NCBI RefSeq assembly: GCF_002007235.1
Contig: NZ_MUHW01000021.1
Coordinates: 1-64,000 of the forward strand
Length of the DNA: 64,000 bases
Source: Oribacterium sp. C9
GTDB lineage: Bacteria; Bacillota; Clostridia; Lachnospirales; Lachnospiraceae
Direction of reading: 5' to 3'
A program made the position numbers and the translations under genes. Positions 26,606-35,707 of this stretch are shown here, piece by piece. The number at the start of each line of letters is the position of its first letter. The first letter of the stretch is position 1. The notes under the pieces were generated by a model. That model was given only the letters and a program-made list of their open reading frames with translations. It did not search any database and had not been told where the DNA came from.

Positions 26606-26617
26606 TGTACATGTACA
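26606..26617. promoter_or_regulatory. Palindromic operator-like site before the aldo/keto reductase gene
   Basis: TGTACATGTACA is a perfect 12-bp palindrome 25 bp upstream of the aldo/keto reductase start, and a related half, AATGTACGATT, lies 8 bp further. It resembles an operator for a TetR- or MarR-type repressor. No such regulator gene lies beside it. Confidence 0.4.
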
Positions 26618-26835
26618 GTTTCAATGTACGATTACTCAAAACTTAGTTGTGTCAAATATAAATATATAACACAAACTACCGATTATCAAATCGTGTATAA
26701 AAATTTGATTGTGTAAGCATTACCATTTATAATTGCTTTCTATCTTTTGTTTATATGCTAAAATCATTCCATATGCTATCATCTTAGAACACATAAATGA
26801 AGGTAGTTCTATATAAAACTGAAAGTGAGTACAAA

Positions 26836-29172
26836 ATGACATTAAGAGATATAAATATCGGGGAAAGCTGCATCATCACAAAGGTCGGCGGTAAAGGTGC
26901 TCTTCGACAGCATTTCCTTGATATGGGGGTGATACCCGGTGCAGAAGTGACCGTTGTAAAATATGCTCCCCTTGGAGATCCTGTGGAACTCCTGATTCAC
27001 GGATATCAGCTTACTCTGAGACTGGATGATGCCGAAAAAATCGAAGTCTGTTCAAAAGAGTTGAGCCCTAAGCCTTCATCCGAACAGACAAATATACGTA
27101 ATTCCGTACATCCCGGTCTCGGAGAAGGCGGAAAGTTCCACCCTAAAGGAAGCGGTGATCCGCTCCCTTCGGGCACTACTCTTACATTTGCCCTTGTAGG
27201 TAACCAGAACTGTGGAAAGACCACTCTTTTCAATCAGTTGACCGGTTCAAACCAGCATGTCGGTAATTTCCCTGGTGTAACAGTTGACCGAAAAGACGGT
27301 GTTATAAAGGGATATCCCGATACTCTGGTAACGGATCTTCCGGGCATTTATTCCATGTCACCATACAGCAGTGAAGAGATCGTATCCCGCAATTTCGTAA
27401 TGAAAGAAAAGCCGAACGCGATCATAAACATTGTAGATGCCACCAACATCCAGCGTAATCTTTATCTCACCATGCAGCTTCTTGAGATGAATGTTCCCAT
27501 GGTCATTGCCCTCAACATGATGGATGAGATATTGAAGAACGGCGGTACAATCGATGTCAATGAAATGGAGGCAGCTCTCGGGGTCCCGGTCGTTCCCATT
27601 TCCGCATCCCAAAATCAGGGTATCAACGAATTGATCGAACATGCCATCCACATCGCCAGATATCAGGAAAGACCTTTAAGACAGGATTTCTGTGATCAGA
27701 ACGATCATAACGGAGCTGTTCACAGATGCATCCATGCTGTCATACATCTTATAGAGGATCATGCTAACAATGCAGGTATTCCTTTACGATTTGCAGCAAG
27801 CAAAGTGATCGAAGGCGATAAGCTGGTCCTTAAAAAACTGAAGCTTGACGAAAACGAAATAGAAACCATTGAACATATAGTACTGCAGATGGAAAAGGAA
27901 CGAGAGCTGGACAGAAGTGCAGCCATCGCAGATATGCGATATTCCTTTATCGAAAAAATCTGCTCCGCATTTGTTCGTAAACCTGAAAAGAGTAAAGAAC
28001 GTATTCGAAGCGAAAAGATAGACCGTATCCTGACCGGAAAATGGACAGCCATACCTTTATTTATACTCATCATGTTTATCGTATCATGGCTGACCTTCAA
28101 TATAATAGGAGGAACTCTTCAGGGACTTCTGGAATCAGGAATTGATTCCCTTACAGAAATTGCCGACGCAGCACTCATAGCTTCAGGTGTGAACCCTGTT
28201 CTTCACGGTCTCATCATCGACGGAATATTTGCCGGTGTCGGAAGTGTGCTCAGTTTTCTTCCTATAATAGTGACTCTGTTCTTCTTCCTTTCACTTTTGG
28301 AGGATTCCGGTTATATCGCTAGAGTTGCCTTCTTTATGGATAAGCTGCTGAGAAAGATAGGTCTGTCCGGAAGAAGTATCGTGCCGATGCTTATAGGTTT
28401 CGGCTGTACAGTTCCTGCTGTCATGTCAACCAGAACTCTTCCCAGTGAAAGAGACCGTAAGATGACCATACTTCTTACACCCTTCATGAGCTGTACAGCA
28501 AAGATGCCGATCTATGCGTTTTTTGTGGATGCCTTTTTCCCGGAATATAAGGCTCTGATCCTTATCGGTCTTTATCTTCTAGGAATAATCATCTCCATAT
28601 TTGTGGCACTGCTTTTCAAGGGTACACTTTTCAAAGGAGAAGCCGTTCCCTTTGTTATGGAGCTTCCGAATTATCGTCTTCCGAGCCCGAAGAACGTATT
28701 ACAGCTTTTATGGGAAAAGGCAAAGGATTTCCTGCAGAGAGCATTTACTGTTATATTTATAGCCACTATCATCATATGGTTGCTTCAGAGCTTTGATATC
28801 CACTTTAATCTGGTGGAGGATCAGAAGGAAAGTATCCTTGCAATGGCAGCAGGAATACTTGCGCCCGTCATGGCACCTGTTGGCCTCGGAGACTGGAGGA
28901 TCTGTACTGCACTTATAAGCGGCTTCATGGCAAAGGAAAGTGTTGTTTCAACTCTGGAGATCCTTTACGGACAGGATGTTCATGCATTTTTGACTGAGGC
29001 CGCTGCAGCTTCACTTTTGGTTTTCTCACTTTTATATACACCATGTGTTGCCGCGATAGCTTCGATTCAGAGAGAACTTGGACGAAAATGGGCATTGGGC
29101 GTTGTATTCTGGCAATGCTTCCTTGCGTGGCTCGCCGCGTTTGTAACACATCTTTTGACACTTATACTTTAA
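26836..29172 (+). CDS. feoB: Ferrous iron transporter FeoB with fused FeoA domain
   Basis: The protein imports Fe(II). I prefer the start at 26836 (MTLRDINIGES), which is where FeoA domains begin; the frame is also open to an ATG at 26797, and neither has a strong ribosome site. Residues 1-75 are a FeoA (SH3-like) domain (LRQHFLDMGVIPGAEVTV). A linker follows, then the G domain with G1 GNQNCGKTT, G3 DLPGIYSM and G4 NMMD, then two Gate domains with about ten membrane helices (GFGCTVPAVMSTRTL, CTAKMPIY). The 778-aa fusion avoids a separate feoA gene. The downstream acetyltransferase starts 30 bp later. Confidence 0.95.
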   Translation: MTLRDINIGESCIITKVGGKGALRQHFLDMGVIPGAEVTVVKYAPLGDPVELLIHGYQLTLRLDDAEKIEVCSKELSPKPSSEQTNIRNSVHPGLGEGGKFHPKGSGDPLPSGTTLTFALVGNQNCGKTTLFNQLTGSNQHVGNFPGVTVDRKDGVIKGYPDTLVTDLPGIYSMSPYSSEEIVSRNFVMKEKPNAIINIVDATNIQRNLYLTMQLLEMNVPMVIALNMMDEILKNGGTIDVNEMEAALGVPVVPISASQNQGINELIEHAIHIARYQERPLRQDFCDQNDHNGAVHRCIHAVIHLIEDHANNAGIPLRFAASKVIEGDKLVLKKLKLDENEIETIEHIVLQMEKERELDRSAAIADMRYSFIEKICSAFVRKPEKSKERIRSEKIDRILTGKWTAIPLFILIMFIVSWLTFNIIGGTLQGLLESGIDSLTEIADAALIASGVNPVLHGLIIDGIFAGVGSVLSFLPIIVTLFFFLSLLEDSGYIARVAFFMDKLLRKIGLSGRSIVPMLIGFGCTVPAVMSTRTLPSERDRKMTILLTPFMSCTAKMPIYAFFVDAFFPEYKALILIGLYLLGIIISIFVALLFKGTLFKGEAVPFVMELPNYRLPSPKNVLQLLWEKAKDFLQRAFTVIFIATIIIWLLQSFDIHFNLVEDQKESILAMAAGILAPVMAPVGLGDWRICTALISGFMAKESVVSTLEILYGQDVHAFLTEAAAASLLVFSLLYTPCVAAIASIQRELGRKWALGVVFWQCFLAWLAAFVTHLLTLIL

Positions 29173-29202
29173 AAACAATGTTTAAAACCCGGAGAAAAAA
29201 TC

Positions 29203-29796
29203 ATGGAAAAAGAATTTATAATCAGAAAGGCTTCTGTAATTGACGCAGCTGCTATACTTGCAATTTATGCACCCTACGTTGAAGAAACAGCCATTACCTT
29301 CGAATATACCGTACCGTCACTTTCGGAATTCAAAGAACGTATACGAAATGTTCTGATAAAGTTTCCGTATATCGTTGCTGAAAAAGACGGAACAATCGCA
29401 GGTTACGCCTATGTAAGTTCTTTCCATGAAAGAGCTGCCTACAGCTGGGCTGTTGAAACCTCTATTTATGTAGATAAAAATCTCCGAAAGACCGGCCTCG
29501 GAAAACGTCTCTACAACGCACTTGAAGATATACTGAAAAAGCAGGGCATACTGAATCTCAATGCCTGCATCGCCTATCCTGAAAAAGAGGACAGATATCT
29601 CACCAGAAACAGCGTCGAGTTCCATGAGCATCTCGGATACAGCATGGTTGGTGAATTCCATAAGTGCGGATATAAGTTCAACCGCTGGTACAACATGGTC
29701 TGGATGGAAAAATCCATCGGAGAGCATGTTTCAGAGCAGCCTCCGGTAAAAAGCTTTGATGAAGTGATGGGAGAAATTGATTTCGGAAAATACTGA
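29203..29796 (+). CDS. GNAT-family N-acetyltransferase (phosphinothricin acetyltransferase-like)
   Basis: The 197-aa protein has the GNAT fold: DAAAILAIYAPYVEETAITF at residues 9-28 is the hallmark of the phosphinothricin acetyltransferase subgroup, the acetyl-CoA loop is LRKTGLGKRLYNAL (about 93-106), and FHEHLGYSMVGEFHKCGYK follows. These enzymes acetylate small amines such as amino acid analogues or methionine sulfoximine. The C-terminal extension of about 25 residues is unusual but short. It probably shares the feoB transcript. Confidence 0.88.
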   Translation: MEKEFIIRKASVIDAAAILAIYAPYVEETAITFEYTVPSLSEFKERIRNVLIKFPYIVAEKDGTIAGYAYVSSFHERAAYSWAVETSIYVDKNLRKTGLGKRLYNALEDILKKQGILNLNACIAYPEKEDRYLTRNSVEFHEHLGYSMVGEFHKCGYKFNRWYNMVWMEKSIGEHVSEQPPVKSFDEVMGEIDFGKY

Positions 29797-29845
29797 TTAC
29801 AGATTCTTTATTCCGAATCGCTTCGCACTTCTAACGATTCTCACA

Positions 29846-29890
29846 CATTCTGCATTCATAGGCCGCAAAAGCGGCCTTACGTGCAGAATG
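29846..29890. terminator. Two-way hairpin between convergent genes
   Basis: An outer stem CATTCTGCA/TGCAGAATG and an inner stem GGCCGC-AAAA-GCGGCC stack into a long hairpin between the convergent acetyltransferase and ABC exporter genes. T-rich flanks are weak, so it may act as a structural block in both directions. Confidence 0.65.
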
Positions 29891-29902
29891 TAAAATTCTA
29901 TA

Positions 29903-31681
29903 TTATTCAAACTGACTCTTATACAGGTTATAGTAAGCCCCTTTTCTCTCCATGAGATAGTCGTGGGTTCCCTGTTCCACCACATTTCCATTATCAACAA
30001 CTAAGATATTGTCGGCGTTTCTGATGGTAGAAAGACGATGGGCTATGATGAAGCTGGTCTTTCCTGCCATGAGACTCCGCATGGCCTTTTGAACCTTTCG
30101 TTCTGTCGCGGTATCTACATTGCTGGTGGCCTCATCCAGGATCAGCATGCTGGTATCATAGAGCATGGCTCTTGCGATAGTGATGAGCTGCTTCTGCCCC
30201 TTACTGATGTTTCCTCCGTCTTCACTTATGACAGTATTATAGCCCTTCGGAAGACGCATGATGTAATTATGGATGTGGGCTGATTTTGCAGCAGCCACCA
30301 CCTCTTCCATGGTGGCATTTTCCTTTCCGTAAGAAATGTTGTCATAGATAGTTCCGTTAAAGACCCAGGTATCCTGAAGCACCATGGAATAGTTCTTTCT
30401 GAGGCTTTGCAGAGTGTAGGCATTGAGCGTTTTCTCATCCACGTAGATGGAGCCTTCATTAACATCATAGAACCTCATGAGGAGATTTATGATGGTGGTC
30501 TTTCCTGCTCCTGTATGCCCCACGATGGCGATGGTCTGCCCGGGCTCCGCCTTCATATTGAAATCATGAAGGATTATCTTATTCTTCACATAACCGAAAT
30601 AGACATCCTTCGCCTCAACCTGTCCCTTTGCATCCTCAAGCACTTCCGCATTTTCGATGTCCTTCACCTCTTCCGTTTCATCAAGCAGCTGGAATACCCG
30701 TTCAGCCGCCGCAAGGGCGCTGAATATCTCGTTTATGATATTTGAGATCTCATTTATAGGTCCTGAAAACTTACGGCTGTAGAGAATGAAGCTTGAGATC
30801 TGTCCTATTCCAACGATACCCTTCATGTATAGAACCGCTCCGCCGAGACCTATGGCTGCAAGGCCTATGTTGCTTATCATTCCTATGGTTGGACCCATGG
30901 TCATGCCGAGTCCGTCAGCATCTCTGTAGGCTTCTGCCGCATTCCTGTTTATCTCTTCAAATCTGTCGCAGACATAATCCTCATGGGCGTAGGCGAGAAT
31001 GGTCTTCTGCCCTGTGAACATCTCCTCCGCGAAGCCATTCATCTCACCGTAAGCCATGCTTCTGACACGATAAAGTGGACGGGTCTTCCTGCTCATGTAG
31101 CGGGTAAAAAGGATAGAAAGGGGAATGGTGAATGCCATGCATAGCACTAGCTGCGGCGAAATGAGACACATCATTACGAAGCTTCCCACCACAGTCACTA
31201 TACTTGTGATGATCTGCACCACGTCAGCGGACAGGCTGGTACTTACAACATCGATGTCGTAGGACACGCGGCTGATAATGTCTCCGGCGAGATGCTTGTC
31301 AAAATACCCCACAGGCAGCTCCATAAGTTTATTGAAAACATCCCTCCGCATGTTTCTTGCAACCTTGCGGCCGATGCGCATCATGCCGATGTTCACAAAG
31401 AAGCTCAGGATATTGCCGACCATGTAAGCCGTCAGCATCAGAAAGCCGTAGCGCATTACGGAATCTATATTTACCTTGCCCTCTCCTGCGCTTGCTGCAT
31501 TGATAGCCTTTCCTGCAAAGTTCGGCCCCAGTAGGTTTCCGATGTTGCTTGCAAAGGCGCACAGCAAAAGAAGAAGTACTATCCATATATAATCAATCAG
31601 GTATTTAAGAAGTCTTCGCAGTGTTTTCCTCGCAGCTTTAGGCTTCTGCTTTTCTCTTCCTCTGTCTCCCGGTCCCGGCAT
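29903..31681 (-). CDS. Heterodimeric ABC exporter, half A
   Basis: This 592-aa half-transporter has six membrane helices (about residues 25-320) and a C-terminal ATPase. Walker A is GHTGAGKTT, Walker B MLILDEATSNVD with the catalytic Glu present, but the signature is NISKGQKQL rather than LSGGQ. Paired with half B, which has a good signature but lacks the Glu, it forms one working and one degenerate site, the pattern known from TM287/288-type exporters. The basic head (GRGREKQKPKAARKTLRR) is cytoplasmic. It lies 242 bp after half B, with a hairpin cluster between. Confidence 0.92.
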   Translation of the reverse strand: MPGPGDRGREKQKPKAARKTLRRLLKYLIDYIWIVLLLLLCAFASNIGNLLGPNFAGKAINAASAGEGKVNIDSVMRYGFLMLTAYMVGNILSFFVNIGMMRIGRKVARNMRRDVFNKLMELPVGYFDKHLAGDIISRVSYDIDVVSTSLSADVVQIITSIVTVVGSFVMMCLISPQLVLCMAFTIPLSILFTRYMSRKTRPLYRVRSMAYGEMNGFAEEMFTGQKTILAYAHEDYVCDRFEEINRNAAEAYRDADGLGMTMGPTIGMISNIGLAAIGLGGAVLYMKGIVGIGQISSFILYSRKFSGPINEISNIINEIFSALAAAERVFQLLDETEEVKDIENAEVLEDAKGQVEAKDVYFGYVKNKIILHDFNMKAEPGQTIAIVGHTGAGKTTIINLLMRFYDVNEGSIYVDEKTLNAYTLQSLRKNYSMVLQDTWVFNGTIYDNISYGKENATMEEVVAAAKSAHIHNYIMRLPKGYNTVISEDGGNISKGQKQLITIARAMLYDTSMLILDEATSNVDTATERKVQKAMRSLMAGKTSFIIAHRLSTIRNADNILVVDNGNVVEQGTHDYLMERKGAYYNLYKSQFE

Positions 31682-31794
31682 AGTTACTCCTTATTCAGAC
31701 AATTAAATCTTCCAACAAATGCTGTTCAAATATCAGACTTTTATTGCAAGTGAATCAATCGTTGATATTTATTGCTCGATTTCGGACATTTATA

Positions 31795-31910
31795 GGATAT
31801 TGAATTTCCCCGGAAATTCGATATCCGTACACGTGGTTTTTTGGCTCATGCCAAAAAATCATCCGGCTCAGCCGGATTTCCGAACGCATTTTCCCTGGCC
31901 GCGTTCGGAA
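31795..31910. repeat. Cluster of four hairpins between the exporter genes
   Basis: Four successive inverted repeats fill this spacer: 15-bp arms at 31795-31826 (GGATATTGAATTTCC with one mismatch), TTTTTTGGC/GCCAAAAAA at 31837-31858, ATCCGGCT/AGCCGGAT at 31861-31877, and TTCCGAACGC/GCGTTCGGAA at 31878-31910. Each is nearly perfect, and they do not share arm sequences. Confidence 0.7.
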
Positions 31911-31923
31911 ACCTATATCTTAC

Positions 31924-33891
31924 TTACGTTGTCTGCATCTCATAGGTCTCTTTATAGGTGCTGCAGTTCTCCATCAGCTCATTGTGAGTTCCGAAACCAA
32001 TGATACGTCCGTTCTCCATCACCAGAATGTGATCCATGCTCATGATACTGCTGACTCTCTGAGCAATCATGATTAGGGTGCTGTCCTTATGATTCTTTCT
32101 GATGGCACTCCGCATCATGGAATCAGTTTTGTAGTCAAGAGCACTTGAACTGTCATCAAGGATCAGAATCTCCGGCTTTCCTGCAAGTGCCCTTGCCACC
32201 AGAAGCCTCTGTTTTTGACCACCTGAAAGATTCGCTCCTTTTATAGCCGCCTGATACTCCATCTTTCCATCCAGACTGTTGATATACTCCATGGCAACCG
32301 CATCTATAGCTGCAGCCTCCAGATCCCCTGTGCTGATGTCTCTGCCAAAATCAATATTGTTTCTGATGGAATCCTTGAAGACCATATCGTTCTGGAAAAC
32401 CACTCCGAATTTCTTTCGAAGCTCATCCTTTTCATAGCTTCTCACATCTCTTCCATCGATATAGATATTTCCGCTGTCGGCATCGTAAAACCTCATCAGA
32501 AGATTCACGATGGTGGTCTTTCCACATCCCGTCGGACCTATGATTCCGAGGCTCTCACCTTTTTTCAGGCTGAAGCTTATATTCTCAAGGGCAAGTTCTC
32601 TTTCTCCGCCGGTGAAATCCTCCGATTCCCTATTGCTGCCACCGTAGGAGAAATTGACTGAACGGAACTCGATGAAAGGTACTACTTCGCTTTTGGCTTC
32701 ATCACGTTCGGGATTTAATGTATATATGTCATTTGGATTTTCGCGAGAATTGACCTTATATGATATATCTGCATTTTCATCCTTATGTCCTTTTTGCAGT
32801 TCATATGTATTTACATCAGCATGGATGTCCGAAAATGTATCGTATTCTTTCTCTTTGTATGATTCATCATATAAATCAGAAATCCTGTCAGCTTGGGATT
32901 CAGATACAGAATCAAGTGTTGTTTCCTGATCACTTATTATCTTCCACCCGTCATCGGTATCCAGCACTGCTGCGATTCTGTCTGCGCTGGCACTTGCCTT
33001 GCTCATACTCATGAAGATACGGCTCAGTCCCATTACTCCCATACTTATCATGTTGAAGTATGTCAGAAATGCAAGGATGACTCCGGGCTTCATTTCTCCG
33101 GAATTAACTCTCATGGCACCGAATATTACTACCATAGTCAGACCGAGATTCAGACAAAGCTGCATCAGCGGTCCCGGAAGAGCCATGATGGTTCCGGCCT
33201 TGATGTCGCTGCAGGTCATTTCATCATTGGCAGAAGCGAATCTTTTTTTCTCGTATTCACCTTTGCTTAAGGCTTTAATGACTCTGATTCCTGTGATATT
33301 TTCTCTCATGATCCTGACAACTGAATCCAGTTTTGTCTGAACCATGGTGTACATGGGGATACCTTTTGTAGAAACGAAAAAGACGATGCAGATAAGAAGC
33401 GGCAGCATCACTATGAGTATCATGGCAAGTGCTGTGTCCATAAATAAGGTCAGAATGACTCCACCAAGCAGCATCATGGGGGCTCTCACACATAAACTCT
33501 GGAGCTGCTGAACTGAGGCCTGAACATTGTAACTGTCACTGGTCATACGGCTGATGAGACTCGGAAGTCCGAAGGAATCGAAATTATCTCCTGACAGATT
33601 GGCGGTCTTCCTGAACAGCGCCTGTCTCACATCATAGCTGACTTTGTGGGCATTGTTAATGGCTCTCCAGTTTGCCCACACATTTAACTGGCGACACAGG
33701 ACTGCAGCTATAAACATTAAAATACCCCACAGTATGACCCTCTTCATGTCATCTGCAGGTACAACCTGATCTATCATGTATTCAAGAATATAGGGAAGAG
33801 AAAGCTCGGTCATGGTTCCCAAAAGCTTTATGAAAATCGCCAATACTATGGCTTCTTTGTATTTTCCCATGGAGCTGAATATCAATTTCAT
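31924..33891 (-). CDS. Heterodimeric ABC exporter, half B, with long acidic linker
   Basis: I place the start at 33891 (MKLIFSSMGKYKEAI; GGAG six bases upstream), giving 655 aa. Six helices lie in about residues 10-300. The ATPase has Walker A GPTGCGKTT and signature LSGGQKQR, but Walker B ends ILILDDSSSALD, so the catalytic Glu is replaced by Asp. Between the membrane part and the ATPase is a linker of about 90 residues (about 310-400) rich in Asp, Glu, Ser and Tyr, where 15-20 is usual. It is the first gene of the exporter pair. Lipid, peptide or drug substrates are all possible. Confidence 0.92.
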   Translation of the reverse strand: MKLIFSSMGKYKEAIVLAIFIKLLGTMTELSLPYILEYMIDQVVPADDMKRVILWGILMFIAAVLCRQLNVWANWRAINNAHKVSYDVRQALFRKTANLSGDNFDSFGLPSLISRMTSDSYNVQASVQQLQSLCVRAPMMLLGGVILTLFMDTALAMILIVMLPLLICIVFFVSTKGIPMYTMVQTKLDSVVRIMRENITGIRVIKALSKGEYEKKRFASANDEMTCSDIKAGTIMALPGPLMQLCLNLGLTMVVIFGAMRVNSGEMKPGVILAFLTYFNMISMGVMGLSRIFMSMSKASASADRIAAVLDTDDGWKIISDQETTLDSVSESQADRISDLYDESYKEKEYDTFSDIHADVNTYELQKGHKDENADISYKVNSRENPNDIYTLNPERDEAKSEVVPFIEFRSVNFSYGGSNRESEDFTGGERELALENISFSLKKGESLGIIGPTGCGKTTIVNLLMRFYDADSGNIYIDGRDVRSYEKDELRKKFGVVFQNDMVFKDSIRNNIDFGRDISTGDLEAAAIDAVAMEYINSLDGKMEYQAAIKGANLSGGQKQRLLVARALAGKPEILILDDSSSALDYKTDSMMRSAIRKNHKDSTLIMIAQRVSSIMSMDHILVMENGRIIGFGTHNELMENCSTYKETYEMQTT

Positions 33892-34009
33892 GATGATCTC
33901 CATTCTGTTAACAATGCTTATTTTTGTAAAAATTTTTTTCACTTTATATAAGTATAACAAAAAACAGCCCATATAACATTTTATAAATCGTACCCCAATC
34001 GTAATGCAA

Positions 34010-34044
34010 AAAGCCTGCCGAAGATCAAATCTCCGACAGGCTTT
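34010..34044 (-). terminator. Terminator of the second alcohol dehydrogenase gene
   Basis: AAAGCCTGTCGGAGAT and ATCTTCGGCAGGCTTT form a 16-bp stem (minus strand, two G-U pairs) with a 3-nt loop, followed by TT and a T-rich tract. It closes the gene ending at 34135. Confidence 0.85.
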
Positions 34045-34134
34045 GTTATGGTTGTATTAATTTCAGCAGCTGTTCCTCTTTACTGCATTTTGACGTCAAA
34101 TCCATTAATTCAGGTGCAAATCGGACTGACCAAC

Positions 34135-35298
34135 TTATAAGGATGCTTTGAAAATGTCAGCGATATCCTTCTCTGATAATGGTACCCATGCTTCTTCGAG
34201 ACCTTCGTTTACAGCTACATGATGAGCCATCTCATCGATTCTGCTCTCATCGATTCCAACTGCCCTAAGATTCATAGGGATACCGATGGATAAAAAGAAA
34301 TCATAGGTCGCCTGAATTGCCTTCTTTGCGATCTCAAACTTTTCGAGAGATGCGTCGATTCCGAAGACATTGACACCGTACTTAACAAAGCGGTCCAATG
34401 TCTTCTCACTTAACACATGCTCCATCCATCTCGGAGTGATAATCGCAAGTCCCTCTCCGTGTGTGATGTCATAGTAAGCTGACAATGCATGCTCCATTCC
34501 GTGAAGCGGCCATCCTGTCTGGCTGTTGCCCAAAGAGTAAATACCATTACATCCATAGGTACAGGTCAGCATCATCTCTGCTCTTGCGGTATAATCCTCA
34601 GGATCTTCAAGGCACTTCTTCGCATTGACCATGAGGCTCTTTAATCCGGCTTCCATGAAACCGTCATTAAGAAGTGTGGAATCCTCGCAGAAATACTGCT
34701 CCATGATGTGATTCATGGCATCGGCACATCCGGCAGCTGTCTGCTTCTTCGATACTGTAAATGTATAAGTCGGATCAAGGAAAGAAACCACAGGATAGTT
34801 ATGCGGATCCATATATCCTATCTTATCGTTTGTCTCTGTCCTCGAAATGACTCCGCCGCAGTCATATTCACTTCCGGTGGCTGCAAGTGTGATAATGTCT
34901 ACGATCGGAACAGAATCTTTCGCAAATGCCTTGTAGGAAATCAGATCCCATGGATCACCGTCATACTTTGCGCCTGCCGCGATAGCCTTTGAACAGTCAA
35001 GTACACTTCCACCGCCCACTGCAAGGATCACGTCAATGTCTTTTTCTTTACATATCTTCACACCATCAAGTACGCTCGGGTCATACTTGGGATTTGGCTG
35101 AATATCTGAAAGTTCATAAATCTCAAAATCCTTCAGAAGCTCTTTCACCTTATCATAAAGCCCGATCTTCTTGATACTTCCTCCACCATAGGTAAGAAGC
35201 ACCTTCTTGCCAAACTGACTCATAACTTCCGGCAGCTTCTCAACCACGCCTTTACCGAAAATCAGTCTCGTTGGTGTCTGATAATCAAAGTTCTGCAT
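34135..35298 (-). CDS. Iron-containing alcohol dehydrogenase 2
   Basis: This 387-aa NAD(P)H-dependent alcohol/aldehyde dehydrogenase shows LIFGKGVVEKLP, GGGSVLDCSKAIAAGAKY (about residues 96-113), the metal-binding Asp of AAGCADAMNHIMEQYF (about 192-207) and His residues of GMEHALSAYYDITHGEGL (about 265-282). It resembles the YqhD/BDH group and is a distant paralog of the gene at 11151-12323. The upstream promoter has a 19-bp spacer with a palindrome, as for MerR-controlled aldehyde or electrophile-response genes. Confidence 0.92.
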   Translation of the reverse strand: MQNFDYQTPTRLIFGKGVVEKLPEVMSQFGKKVLLTYGGGSIKKIGLYDKVKELLKDFEIYELSDIQPNPKYDPSVLDGVKICKEKDIDVILAVGGGSVLDCSKAIAAGAKYDGDPWDLISYKAFAKDSVPIVDIITLAATGSEYDCGGVISRTETNDKIGYMDPHNYPVVSFLDPTYTFTVSKKQTAAGCADAMNHIMEQYFCEDSTLLNDGFMEAGLKSLMVNAKKCLEDPEDYTARAEMMLTCTYGCNGIYSLGNSQTGWPLHGMEHALSAYYDITHGEGLAIITPRWMEHVLSEKTLDRFVKYGVNVFGIDASLEKFEIAKKAIQATYDFFLSIGIPMNLRAVGIDESRIDEMAHHVAVNEGLEEAWVPLSEKDIADIFKASL

Positions 35299-35355
35299 CT
35301 AAATTACCTCCTTTTATTCCCATGTGAGTTCGCCTGTTCATATCTCTGTATCTGT

Positions 35356-35386
35356 ACTATACTCCCTGGAGTCAACTCCAAGTCAA
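35356..35386 (-). promoter_or_regulatory. MerR-type promoter of the second alcohol dehydrogenase gene
   Basis: On the minus strand a -35 box TTGACT (35381-35386) and a -10 box TATAGT (35356-35361) are separated by exactly 19 bp. The spacer contains TGGAGTTGACTCCA (35367-35380), a near-perfect palindrome with GGAGT/ACTCC halves. Over-long spacers filled by such palindromes are the hallmark of MerR-family activators. No merR gene is in the window. Confidence 0.75.
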
Positions 35387-35462
35387 TGATTTTTTTTTAA
35401 AAAATATGTTCCCATGAAGGATTGATAAGCGCCTAAATTAAACGGTGCATTGAATGTAAGCT

Positions 35463-35504
35463 CGTCGTAAATGCAACGTATTTTTTTGCGTTGCATTTAC
35501 GACG
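35463..35504. repeat. 16-bp perfect inverted repeat
   Basis: CGTCGTAAATGCAACG and its exact complement flank a 10-nt spacer with seven T. It lies in the 409-bp spacer between the second ADH gene and the PrsW-like gene, about 165 bp upstream of the ADH start. No reading frame covers it. The rest of 35299-35707 contains the MerR-type promoter and a small stem GGGTT/GAGCCC followed by TTTTT near 35575 on the plus strand. Confidence 0.75.
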
Positions 35505-35707
35505 CACAAAAGTCCTCCATACTGTCTACGTTGATACAATCTCTGATTTTATGTGTCAGAAGGGTTAGCGTGAGCCCAGGTTTTTAGGTTAGGTGTTCAC
35601 TTTGTTATATCAAGAGAGTACTCTTAGACCCATATATACTATCATCAAACCGGAAGTTATCGAAAAATACGCTCTGCTATTCATAAGAGCTATGAAATCG
35701 GCCAGGC

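Noticed and set aside
26733-26764. feoB promoter TTGCTT...TAAAAT
   Set aside because: The spacer would be 20 bp and the -35 is weak; no alternative box is convincing, so I do not list a promoter.
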